Assembly (NCBI RefSeq): GCF_000332235.1
Contig: NZ_CM001775.1
Location: 2,791,670-2,855,669, forward strand
Source of the DNA: Geminocystis herdmanii PCC 6308
Lineage (GTDB): Bacteria > Cyanobacteriota > Cyanobacteriia > Cyanobacteriales > Cyanobacteriaceae
Direction of reading: 5' to 3'
DNA length: 64,000 nucleotides
Part shown: piece after piece, positions 35,605 through 43,773 of the stretch
Numbering within the stretch: the first letter of the stretch is position 1
Layout of the letters: each line of letters opens with the position of its first letter
Position numbers and translations under genes: made by a program
The notes under the pieces: model-generated
Seen by the model: only the letters and a program-made list of their open reading frames with translations
Database searches by the model: none
Told to the model about the DNA's origin: nothing

Positions 35605-35626
35605 AAAAAAATAACCCCTAAAAATT

Positions 35627-36163
35627 ATGAAAAAATTACTCGATCGAATCTTCAAACCTACCATAAAAGAAAACCAAAATCAAGAAAATTTAAACATCTC
35701 CTTAAAACAAAGAGATGAATTATTAAAAGAGATAGAAGACTTATTAAAAACCAAGACAAAATTACAGCAAACTGTCAAAATTCAGCAACAAGAAAACGAA
35801 GCAAAAGAGGAGGCTTTATACGGGGAATTACTGGATATTTTTGATAGTTTAGAATTTTTAATTAACTATCTGGATAAGAATTTACAAGAAGAAAATGTTA
35901 ACCAGAAAGCCTTAAAAAGATTGCCAAAATTTACCGCTAGTATGCAAGAAAAATTATTAACTATTTTGTCTCGTAGGGGTGTCGAAAAAATCGACTTTAA
36001 TGGGGATATTCCAGATTTTAGCATCTGTCAGGTAGTCGATCGAGAGGAAAGAGAAGATATACCCGATCGAACCGTCACCAAAATTGTCCGTCAAGGGTTT
36101 AAAATAAAAGAAAAAATCCTTCGTTATGTAGAAGTAATTACCGCAAAATCCAAGTCTGAGTAG
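35627..36163 (+). CDS. grpE: GrpE nucleotide-exchange factor
   Basis: The 178-residue protein has the GrpE plan: an N-terminal charged coiled coil (about 25-75: LKQRDELLKEIEDLLKTKTKL) that pairs in dimers, a middle four-helix part (YGELLDIFDSLEFLINYLD) and a C-terminal beta domain, DRTVTKIVRQGFKIKEKILR near 146-165, that matches the GrpE signature. GrpE exchanges ADP for ATP on DnaK. It lies 122 bases after the J-like gene with a dispersed repeat in between. No Shine-Dalgarno is visible. A second, housekeeping grpE is likely elsewhere; that cannot be seen here. Confidence 0.85.
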   Translation: MKKLLDRIFKPTIKENQNQENLNISLKQRDELLKEIEDLLKTKTKLQQTVKIQQQENEAKEEALYGELLDIFDSLEFLINYLDKNLQEENVNQKALKRLPKFTASMQEKLLTILSRRGVEKIDFNGDIPDFSICQVVDREEREDIPDRTVTKIVRQGFKIKEKILRYVEVITAKSKSE

Positions 36164-36164
36164 A

Positions 36165-36234
36165 GATTGCTTCGTGCCTCGCCATGACAGAAGAAAAATA
36201 TTAATGTTGAGATTGCTTAGTGTCTTGCCATGAC
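36165..36234. repeat. GATTGCTTCGTGCCTCGCAATGAC repeat, two copies
   Basis: One copy at 36165-36188 (CGCCATGAC variant) and a second, more diverged, at 36211-36234. They fill the gap between convergent grpE and HEAT genes. Other copies: 31800 (inverted), 50066, 61188, 61280, 62376 and 62444. Confidence 0.8.
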
Positions 36235-36237
36235 TAA

Positions 36238-37380
36238 TTAAAGATTTTGTAATTCTTCTAAGGCGGATTGAGCATACAGACTAACTTGTGGATTATGATG
36301 GGTAACTATATCTTGTAAAATAAAAATACCATCCATCGAGCCAAGTTGTTTTAAACTATAACAAAGAGCCTGTAAAATTTCAGTATAGTCTAAAGTTGAT
36401 GACTGACTATAGTAAAAATTGGTAAGAATTGTCACGGCTGGAGATTTTAAACTAGGTTTAGTTATCCTTCCCAAAATATTAATTATCGGTAAAGTAATAG
36501 ATGTATCAAAACTATGGATAGCTTTTCCTAAACATTGGATACTCTCAAGGGTATCTATCCATCCTAAAGCCTTCACGATGGTAATTTTTAAGGGTTGCGG
36601 TGTATAGGAAGAATACAAAACTTTTTCGAGGGATTGTATCACTATGGGATGATGACATCGACTTAAAGAAATCGCCGTTTGTTGCGCTACGGATAAATCT
36701 ATATCTTCTAATAATGGAGTGATAAGGTTAATTAATTCCACATCTTCAGTGGATTTAAGTTTTAATCCTAATGCCGTCACCGCTTCTTTTCTCACGGATG
36801 AAGCATAATCTTTAAGCGCGTTAATCAAGGCAATTTTGATTTCTGGAGTGTCAAAATTACCCAAGGCACTAATGGAGATCGATCGAATAGTGGTATCATC
36901 ATCATTAACTAGAGACAATAACAGTGGGATGACATCTTTTCGAGGAATTTGGGTTAAAGCCTTTGTCGCCAAAAGACGAGAATCAGGATTAATCAGTAAT
37001 TGAGAAAGAAAAGTAATCGATTGTTTTCCTTGACTAACTAAAGTTTCTGTAGCGATGGTAATTAATTCTTCTTCTTGAGTTTTGCTTAATAATTCCGTGA
37101 CAATTAAAATAATTTCGGGGTGTTGAATTTGACTGAGGATTTTTAAACCATACCCACGGGATTCAGTATCAACATTTTCATCGAGAATTATCTTTTTCAG
37201 AGGTGGAATAACAGCTTCTCCATATTTGACTAATACCTTCGATATAATCCATTTTTCTTCAAAACTCCCTAACTCTAAAACCTTCAACGCCAATTCTAAG
37301 GGAATAGACTCTCTTTCTTCTGGGGTTAAATTTAGCACGTTAGGCAAAAAAGTTTCTGACGGAAAACTGTTATTAGACAT
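36238..37380 (-). CDS. HEAT-repeat protein
   Basis: I favour the ATG at 37380 (MSNNSFPSETFLPNVLNL), giving 380 residues; an upstream ATG at 37437 adds 19 residues of unlike composition. The protein consists of HEAT/PBS-lyase-like repeats: VIPPLLSLVNDDDTTIRSISISALG-type pairs (shown as IPLLLSLVNDDDTTIRS and KIALINALKDYASSVRKEAV). In cyanobacteria such proteins include phycobilin lyases and assembly factors, but no catalytic motif points to that here. It is convergent with grpE and may be unrelated to that cluster. Confidence 0.7.
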   Translation of the reverse strand: MSNNSFPSETFLPNVLNLTPEERESIPLELALKVLELGSFEEKWIISKVLVKYGEAVIPPLKKIILDENVDTESRGYGLKILSQIQHPEIILIVTELLSKTQEEELITIATETLVSQGKQSITFLSQLLINPDSRLLATKALTQIPRKDVIPLLLSLVNDDDTTIRSISISALGNFDTPEIKIALINALKDYASSVRKEAVTALGLKLKSTEDVELINLITPLLEDIDLSVAQQTAISLSRCHHPIVIQSLEKVLYSSYTPQPLKITIVKALGWIDTLESIQCLGKAIHSFDTSITLPIINILGRITKPSLKSPAVTILTNFYYSQSSTLDYTEILQALCYSLKQLGSMDGIFILQDIVTHHNPQVSLYAQSALEELQNL

Positions 37381-37513
37381 AAATATATTAAGCTCGATCG
37401 AACTCATTACCATAGTGTATATTGAGCATTTTGTCAAATCCTATTTATTACAGATTCTTAACGATGATGGAATTATCCATTTAATAATATGTTAATTGTT
37501 AATTAGTTAATGA

Positions 37514-38518
37514 TTAATTTAAGGTAGTAATTTTACCTCGAAAAACAAAATAATTATAGATGTTATAAAATAACATAATAGGAATTAAAAACCCAATAAA
37601 TATTAACATAAAAACAAGAGAGCTAGGGGAAGCAGCTGCTTGATAAATAGTAATACTAGGGGGAATAATATAAGGAAAAACGACTAAAGCTAATCCCAAA
37701 AATGTTAACAAGAAAATTAAAATTGTTAAAATAAATGGTAATTTCTCCTGTTTTTTATTTAAGCTAATTAACAATAAAGCAACTAAAAGTATGCCTAAAA
37801 TTGGGATGATACTAAACACATAAATAAAAGGAGGTTGGAACAAACGTTCTCTAGCAAATTGAGAAAATATCGGTAAGACTGTTGTAATTGCGATCGCACC
37901 TAAAAAAGTAGTAATAGTGGCAAGTTTAGCGGTTTTAAAGTGAGTTTCCTGCAACTTACCAGAGGTTTTCATAATTAAATAACAAGAGCCAATTAAAACA
38001 TAACCTTGAATGAGAGTCAAAGCAATGACGACACTACGCCAATTTAACCAATCCCATGTTGTGCCGATAAAATGTCCACTCACATCGACTTTGATGCCCT
38101 CAATAACTCCTGCTAAAGCAAAACCTTGCCCTAAAGTTGCGACAAAACTACCGATACCAAAAGCATAATTCCAAAAAACTTTATTCTCGGAATTTTCCCG
38201 AAACTCAAAGGATACCGTGCGAAAAACTAAGCCGATAACCATAATCATAATCGGAATATAAAGTGAGCTTAAAATAGTAGCATAGGCAAGGGGAAAAGCA
38301 CCAAATAGGCTACCTCCCATTAAAATTAACCATGTAGCATTAGCATCCCAAACGTTACTTAAACTTGTCATCAGAATACCGCGCCTTTCTTCGGAAGATG
38401 ACGTTAAAGAGAGGATTCCCACCCCTAAATCGAAGCCATCTAACATGACATACATAAATAAAAATAAGGCTAAAATGCCAAACCATACCAAAGGCAAAAA
38501 CGAATTTAGTGATTCCAT
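37514..38518 (-). CDS. cydB: cytochrome bd-type oxidase subunit II
   Basis: I set the start at 38518 (MESLNSFLPLVWFGILALF) since the 67 residues before it in the same frame come from a Ser/Pro/Leu-rich repeat tract. The 334-residue product has about eight membrane helices and the CydB front: WFGILALFLFMYVMLDGFDLGVGIL, then DANATWLILMGGSLFGAFPLAYA and the FEFR segment. CydB pairs with CydA and helps hold hemes b and d; the enzyme reduces O2 to water with quinol and does not pump protons. cydA is upstream but 296 bases away, an unusually large gap. Confidence 0.93.
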   Translation of the reverse strand: MESLNSFLPLVWFGILALFLFMYVMLDGFDLGVGILSLTSSSEERRGILMTSLSNVWDANATWLILMGGSLFGAFPLAYATILSSLYIPIMIMVIGLVFRTVSFEFRENSENKVFWNYAFGIGSFVATLGQGFALAGVIEGIKVDVSGHFIGTTWDWLNWRSVVIALTLIQGYVLIGSCYLIMKTSGKLQETHFKTAKLATITTFLGAIAITTVLPIFSQFARERLFQPPFIYVFSIIPILGILLVALLLISLNKKQEKLPFILTILIFLLTFLGLALVVFPYIIPPSITIYQAAASPSSLVFMLIFIGFLIPIMLFYNIYNYFVFRGKITTLN

Positions 38519-38814
38519 GATAAATAATGAATAGTGAATAATTACTTGAGGAGGAGGAGAGGGAGAGGGGGAGGAGAGGGAGAGGGGGAGGAGAGGGAGA
38601 GGGGGAGAGAGGGAGGGAGAGAGGGAGGGAGAGAGGGAGAGGGAGGGGAGGAAAAAGAAATAATGATATTTGTTGGTGGAGGTGGGTTTAATATATTTAA
38701 CCCCTACGTTATTCCTCATTACTCATTACTCATTACTCATTACTCCTTACTCCTTACTCCTTACTCATTACTCCTTACTCATTACTCCTTACTCATTTAT
38801 TCCTTACTCCTTAC
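38519..38814. repeat. polypurine tract and tandem repeats between cydA and cydB
   Basis: On the plus strand 38548-38660 is 113 bases of only A and G (GAGGGAGAGGGGGAGG-like), so the cydAB transcript has a pure pyrimidine stretch there. From about 38700 to 38815 lie repeated TCATTAC, TCCTTAC heptamers ending at the cydA stop codon. No gene is present. Confidence 0.9.
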
Positions 38815-40242
38815 CTAATTAACCGGGCGACTGTCTGGTATATGTTGGGAAGGATTAACAGTGACAGGCACTTCTTCCCCCGGAATGGGTAAATCAAAAT
38901 CTGGCCCTTTTTTGATGATGCGACTACCAAAGAATAACGCCGAGAAAAAGAGTAAAGTGTAGATAATTAGAAAAATTGACAGGGATGTTAAGACATTACT
39001 CGCAGGAAGGTTAGAAACCGCATCTGCTGTGCGAATTTGCCCGTAAACAGTCCAAGGTTGTCTGCCTACACACCGCACTATCCAACCAGATTCCACGGCT
39101 AAATAACCTAGAGGCGCACTCCATATCCATGATAAAAGCAGTAATTTTTGTTGACTGATATTTTCTGAAGATAGTTTTCCTCTTAGCCATTGAATGACGG
39201 AAACGATAACTACTCCCACTAAAATAAAGGCAATACCACTCATTAAACGAAAAGCATAGTAAATCAATCCTACCATTTTGGGTCGATCGATCGGAGCAAA
39301 TTCTTTTAAACCCAAAACAGGCGCACTTAAACGAGGTTTAAATTCTAAAATGTAACCTAATGCGTTAGGAATCTTAATTTCCCAATTATTGGTTTCTGCT
39401 TTTTCGTTGGGGGATGCTAGTAAACTCCAATCCCCTGTTTCTCCTGCGGGGATAGTTTCCCATTGCGCTTCCATTGCCGCTAATTTTGTGGGTTGATAAT
39501 GATACACTTGTTCGGCGCTTAAATGTCCGACAAAAATTTGTAAAGGAGTAATGGCGATGGCAATTACTAAAACAATTTTGAGAGATTTTGAGAAAAATTC
39601 CGTATGGCGTTTATTAATTAGATACCATGCACTAATACCGCCAATAACGAAAAGAGAGGTTTCGAGGGTTGCTAAAAACATATGGGAAACACTCTTAATC
39701 ATAAAGGGGTTTGCCATAGCCGCAAAATAATTGCCGACGATGAATTTACCCTCAATAAATTCTCCTCCTGCGGGAGTTTGCATCCAAGAATTAGCAATTA
39801 AAATCCAGAAAGTAGAAAGATTTGCACCCACCGCTACTAAGATAGTGGCAATATAGTGGATAACTGGAGGCACTCTTTCCCAACCGAATAACATAATTCC
39901 TAAAAATCCTGCCTCTAGCATAAAAGCCATAGTTGCTTCAAAGCCTAAGACACTACCAAAAAAATCTCCTACGGATTCAGAAAAGGGCGCCCAATTGGTG
40001 CCGAATTGAAATGCCATAGGTGAGCCTGATGCGACACCGATACCAAAATTTAGTACATAGAGTTTTGCCCAAAATCGAGCATGATAATAGTAAGTAGGAT
40101 TTTTGGTTTTTAGCCATAAGCCTTCTACGATAACTAAATATATTGCCATACCTGTAGTTAAAACAGGCCACAACATATGGAAAATAGCAGTAAAGGCAAA
40201 CTGCATCCTAGACAAAACTAAAGTATCGGAAAGAAAATCCAT
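38815..40242 (-). CDS. cydA: cytochrome bd-type oxidase subunit I
   Basis: The 475-residue protein starts MDFLSDTLVLSRMQFAFTAI, followed by FHMLWPVLTTG with the heme-ligand His near residue 22, and has about nine membrane helices. The segment VGHLSAEQVYHYQPTKLAA opens the quinol-binding loop, which is short (about 75 residues to the next helix), like the cyanide-insensitive CIO group. GRQPWTVYGQ is the conserved end motif. In cyanobacteria the enzyme works as a plastoquinol oxidase in the thylakoid or plasma membrane. cydB follows on the same strand after the repeat-rich gap. Confidence 0.95.
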   Translation of the reverse strand: MDFLSDTLVLSRMQFAFTAIFHMLWPVLTTGMAIYLVIVEGLWLKTKNPTYYYHARFWAKLYVLNFGIGVASGSPMAFQFGTNWAPFSESVGDFFGSVLGFEATMAFMLEAGFLGIMLFGWERVPPVIHYIATILVAVGANLSTFWILIANSWMQTPAGGEFIEGKFIVGNYFAAMANPFMIKSVSHMFLATLETSLFVIGGISAWYLINKRHTEFFSKSLKIVLVIAIAITPLQIFVGHLSAEQVYHYQPTKLAAMEAQWETIPAGETGDWSLLASPNEKAETNNWEIKIPNALGYILEFKPRLSAPVLGLKEFAPIDRPKMVGLIYYAFRLMSGIAFILVGVVIVSVIQWLRGKLSSENISQQKLLLLSWIWSAPLGYLAVESGWIVRCVGRQPWTVYGQIRTADAVSNLPASNVLTSLSIFLIIYTLLFFSALFFGSRIIKKGPDFDLPIPGEEVPVTVNPSQHIPDSRPVN

Positions 40243-40393
40243 AGGGGATGATGAGTCAATTTTATTAATAACTTTTTCATTTTAGTTAGTTTTTCTCTTT
40301 GACTGATCGTCTTTTTTTTATTTTATGTTGAGATTTGTTAACAAAGGGGGTTTTTTGAAATTATCTTTTGTAATTCAATCTGATGGCTAACTC

Positions 40394-41347
40394 TTATTTT
40401 CTACTTAAATCTGAGATGATAAATTTAGCTTTTTCACAATCAATTTGTATTTGTTTTTTTAGCTCATTTAAGGAAGAAAATTTTTGTTCATTTCGCAGAA
40501 ATTTAATTAATTTTACGGTTATTTTTTTGTTATATAAGTCATTATTAAAATCGAATACATGAACCTCGATCGAAATATTTTTACCGTCCACAGTGGGCTT
40601 ATTTCCTAAGTTCATTACACCCCATAAATGCTTATTTTCTAAGAAAATTTGAACAAGATAAACCCCTATTTTTGGTAAGAATTTTTCGGGATAAACTCTT
40701 AAATTTGCGGTGGGAAAACCTATTTTTCTTCCTAATTTTTGTCCTTCAATAACTTGTCCAATAAGTTGATATTCTCTACCTAACATTTGCGAGGCTAATT
40801 CTGGTTTACCCGTTAATAAACTATCTCGAATATAAGAACTACTAATTCTCATGGATTGATTATTAATCGTTAAATTTTGTTCTTGAGTAATGCTAACTTT
40901 GACATTATATTTATTAGCTAAAGTTTGCAAATATTCTGCATTACCTTGTCTTTGATAACCAAATTTAAAATCTTCTCCCACACTAATAAATTTAGCTTGA
41001 ATTTGTTCAATTAAAATATTATTAACAAATTTTTCTGGAGTTAAATGGGCTAAATCTCGATCGAAAGGTAATAGAATTAATTGTTGAATACCCAAGTCTT
41101 CTAAAATTTGACACTTTTCAGGAATAGGAGTAAGTAACTGTTTTCGTGTGCCTGTAAAAAATTCTTGAGGATGAGGTATAAAAGTTACTAAAGAGGGGGT
41201 TAAATGGGGATAGTCAAAAATCGGTTGAATTACCTGTTGATGTCCTTTATGAATACCATCGAAATTACCAAGGGCAATGGCACAAGGGGAAATGATGGTA
41301 TCTTGGGGAATATTATGGAGGGAAGTGGTAATAATTTTCAACACCAT
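40394..41347 (-). CDS. ribF: bifunctional riboflavin kinase/FAD synthetase
   Basis: The 317-residue protein has both RibF domains. The N-terminal nucleotidyltransferase part (1 to about 180) shows ALGNFDGIHKGHQQVI and ISVGEDFKFGYQRQGN, and RISSSYIRDSL. The C-terminal flavokinase part (about 190-305) shows GRKIGFPTANLR and GVMNLGNKPTVDG. It phosphorylates riboflavin to FMN and adenylates FMN to FAD. The length is standard for RibF and there is no missing block. Confidence 0.95.
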   Translation of the reverse strand: MVLKIITTSLHNIPQDTIISPCAIALGNFDGIHKGHQQVIQPIFDYPHLTPSLVTFIPHPQEFFTGTRKQLLTPIPEKCQILEDLGIQQLILLPFDRDLAHLTPEKFVNNILIEQIQAKFISVGEDFKFGYQRQGNAEYLQTLANKYNVKVSITQEQNLTINNQSMRISSSYIRDSLLTGKPELASQMLGREYQLIGQVIEGQKLGRKIGFPTANLRVYPEKFLPKIGVYLVQIFLENKHLWGVMNLGNKPTVDGKNISIEVHVFDFNNDLYNKKITVKLIKFLRNEQKFSSLNELKKQIQIDCEKAKFIISDLSRK

Positions 41348-41556
41348 TAAAAGTAGCGGATATTTTATGATTCCGTGATATTTCTTAAAATAACTTAATA
41401 TTTTACTATATCATTACTTACTGGTAAAGTTTTTATTGATTATTGATGAAGGTTAGAAACGGGTATTTGTATTTTATGATGTTATGCACACAACAAAATA
41501 TACTAAGTACCTTTTTAATATATATTAAGTTTTAGAGCTATAAATCAAGTTATATT

Positions 41557-42606
41557 TTAATGACATAATAAACCTAAATCTAACAAAGACATTTGTTTTG
41601 GAGATAGTGGATATTTGATGATAAAATTAGGATTAAAAAATTGTTCTTTAATTTGTATAGCAATTTCTTGAACCATAGGAATAACGATCGAATTACCTAC
41701 TCGATTATAAAGTTTTGCTCTACTACCAATTAACTTAAAATCATCAGGAAAACCCATTAAACGATAACATTCTCTTAAGGTTAATTTCCTTACTTTTTCA
41801 TGGTGTAAAATATAATATCTTCCTGCGGATTCTTGAGAAGATAATGTGGGATGAGTGCCTTGGGAGGAGTAAATTCGATTAGGTTGTTTATGCACTCTTG
41901 ATAAATGTTTCGTATCAGGGCGAATACCATTAACTCTAATATTTTTATTAAGATAACCAGCAAAAATTAACCCTGACATTTGTTGTTTAGGATTTTCAAT
42001 TAAGGTATATTCATCTTCTTTTAAATATTCAAATTCTTTGTTCTCATCTTCTAAAATATCTTCTAATTTTCTAGTTTTAACTTTCTTTAATTTACTAAAA
42101 TCAAACTCTATATCACCTAAACAACCTACAATAATAGTCCTTTCTCTATTCTGAGGTACACCAAAATCGATAGCATTTAATAAACTCCAATTAGTTGTGT
42201 AACCCAGATTATTTAAAGTAGTTAAAATTGTGTTTAAAGTCTTACCTCGATCGTGATTTTTAAAGTGTTTCACATTTTCTAAAACTACTACTTTTGGTTG
42301 ATAATATTCAAGAATTTTAGCAATATCAAAAAATAAAGTACCCCTAATATCATTAAACCCCTTTTTTTCTCCTGCAATACTAAAAGGTTGACAAGGAAAA
42401 CCAGCTAATAAAATATCAAAAGAAGGAATACTTTTTAGACTTATTTCTCTAATATCTCCCGAAGGGAAATCACCAAAGTTAGTATAGTACATTTCCTGAG
42501 CATGGGAGTCAATTTCAGAACTAAATACACATTCAAAACCCGCTTTTTCAAAACCTAATCTAAATCCGCCAATTCCTGCAAATAAATCTATAAATTTATA
42601 AGTCAT
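41557..42606 (-). CDS. type II DNA cytosine-5 methyltransferase
   Basis: The 349-residue enzyme shows the ordered m5C motifs: I, DLFAGIGGFRLGFE (7-20); IV, GFPCQPFSIAG with catalytic Cys72; VI, ENV (110-112); VIII, QNRERTIIVG; and IX/X, LTLRECYRLMGFPDDF and RVGNSIVIPMV. The variable region between VIII and IX, about 170-270, holds the recognition domain (SSQGTHPTLSSQESAGRYY). I cannot name the target sequence. Its start overlaps the end of the endonuclease gene by 11 bases, so both are one operon. Confidence 0.95.
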   Translation of the reverse strand: MTYKFIDLFAGIGGFRLGFEKAGFECVFSSEIDSHAQEMYYTNFGDFPSGDIREISLKSIPSFDILLAGFPCQPFSIAGEKKGFNDIRGTLFFDIAKILEYYQPKVVVLENVKHFKNHDRGKTLNTILTTLNNLGYTTNWSLLNAIDFGVPQNRERTIIVGCLGDIEFDFSKLKKVKTRKLEDILEDENKEFEYLKEDEYTLIENPKQQMSGLIFAGYLNKNIRVNGIRPDTKHLSRVHKQPNRIYSSQGTHPTLSSQESAGRYYILHHEKVRKLTLRECYRLMGFPDDFKLIGSRAKLYNRVGNSIVIPMVQEIAIQIKEQFFNPNFIIKYPLSPKQMSLLDLGLLCH

Positions 42607-43705
42607 TTTCTAATACCTCTATCAACTCATTCCATTTCTGTTTATGTATTGTTTTTAACTCAGTATCATTCATTATTAATTGAGAATAAATATTAATAAA
42701 TTGTTCTAAATTAGAAATTAATCTCAAATAATATTTTAATGAAGGAATTACCCCGTTAACAACGATTTGACAACCATGATTTTTTTTGACTCGATTTATA
42801 ATATCATTAATACTATCATCCTCATCTTTTTTTATAGCTGAGTAAGAAAATATATAATATCTTTCAGGGTTATATTTAATTATTTTTTCCTCAGAAATTC
42901 TTAGAATATTAGTATCAATAGCTTTATCTAATTTTATTTCTAAAACTTCAAATAATTTACCTTCTTTAAAAATCTCAATATCTCCTGCACTTTTTGAACT
43001 TTTATCAGAAGCGGTATGATTTCCTAATGACTTAATTTGAGAGTTATTATATCTAGCAATTTCATTTATAAGTATTTGATAAATAGCATAAAAAGCTAAT
43101 ACTGGTAATTTAGAACCTCCAAAAATACTATAATTAAAAGAAAATTGATTATTTAATATATATATAATTTTAGATATAGTTAGCTTATCTGGATTATTTA
43201 AAGGTTGAATAATAACTTTATTTTGTTTTTGAAGATTCATTATTTGCTTGAATAATTCTACTAATATATATTTAGGATTAATTTTTTTAACTTCTATGTC
43301 ATGAATTAGCTCTAAAAATGCTTTTTTAACTTCTTTATTTGCTATTTTCCCCTTATAATCTAAAGTATAAGGATTAGGTTGTTCTAATGAACGAGTTAAC
43401 CAACCACTTTCAGCCATTGAAGGCAAACCCAATTCTTTCAAAGTAGGAGTAATGTATTGTGTATCAATTGTTCTTCCTGAAAAACCATTTTTAATTTGTG
43501 TTTGATGATTTCTAATATCTTGTTGTGGATGTAAAATTTTATAAATAGATAAAGTAACTAAAACAGTATAAACACCTTTTTGATTAAAACTTTTTTCTGC
43601 AATAATTGTAATATTGTTTAAAATATTGTTATCAATTTTTGATGTATAATCTTTTTCTTTAAGAGCATCATTATAAATAGATATTAGTAAATTTTTATAA
43701 CTCAT
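42596..43705 (-). CDS. type II restriction endonuclease (PD-(D/E)xK)
   Basis: The 369-residue protein lies directly upstream of the methyltransferase, with an 11-base overlap. It has a nuclease core Gly241-Asp242-x-Glu244 followed by Glu256-x-Lys258 in LFEVLEIKLDK, the PD-(D/E)xK layout. Earlier blocks (FSGRTIDTQYITPTLKELG, ESGWLTRSLEQPNPY) recall a restriction enzyme family I associate with cytosine-methyltransferase pairs, perhaps SacI-like; this is from memory. The gene is richer in AT, Asn, Lys and Ile than its neighbours, a sign of recent transfer. It would cut unmethylated target sites. Confidence 0.75.
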   Translation of the reverse strand: MSYKNLLISIYNDALKEKDYTSKIDNNILNNITIIAEKSFNQKGVYTVLVTLSIYKILHPQQDIRNHQTQIKNGFSGRTIDTQYITPTLKELGLPSMAESGWLTRSLEQPNPYTLDYKGKIANKEVKKAFLELIHDIEVKKINPKYILVELFKQIMNLQKQNKVIIQPLNNPDKLTISKIIYILNNQFSFNYSIFGGSKLPVLAFYAIYQILINEIARYNNSQIKSLGNHTASDKSSKSAGDIEIFKEGKLFEVLEIKLDKAIDTNILRISEEKIIKYNPERYYIFSYSAIKKDEDDSINDIINRVKKNHGCQIVVNGVIPSLKYYLRLISNLEQFINIYSQLIMNDTELKTIHKQKWNELIEVLENDL

Positions 43706-43773
43706 TTTGATTACTTTATAGATTGTTACAGATATTATTTTATTAAAAATTTGACGTTTTAAAAGAATAAATC

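Noticed and set aside
38534..38818. 94-residue plus-strand frame of Arg/Glu/Gly repeats and a 67-residue N-terminal extension of CydB on the other strand
   Set aside because: Both are translations of the polypurine tract and heptamer repeats. CydB homology starts at MESLNSF (38518).
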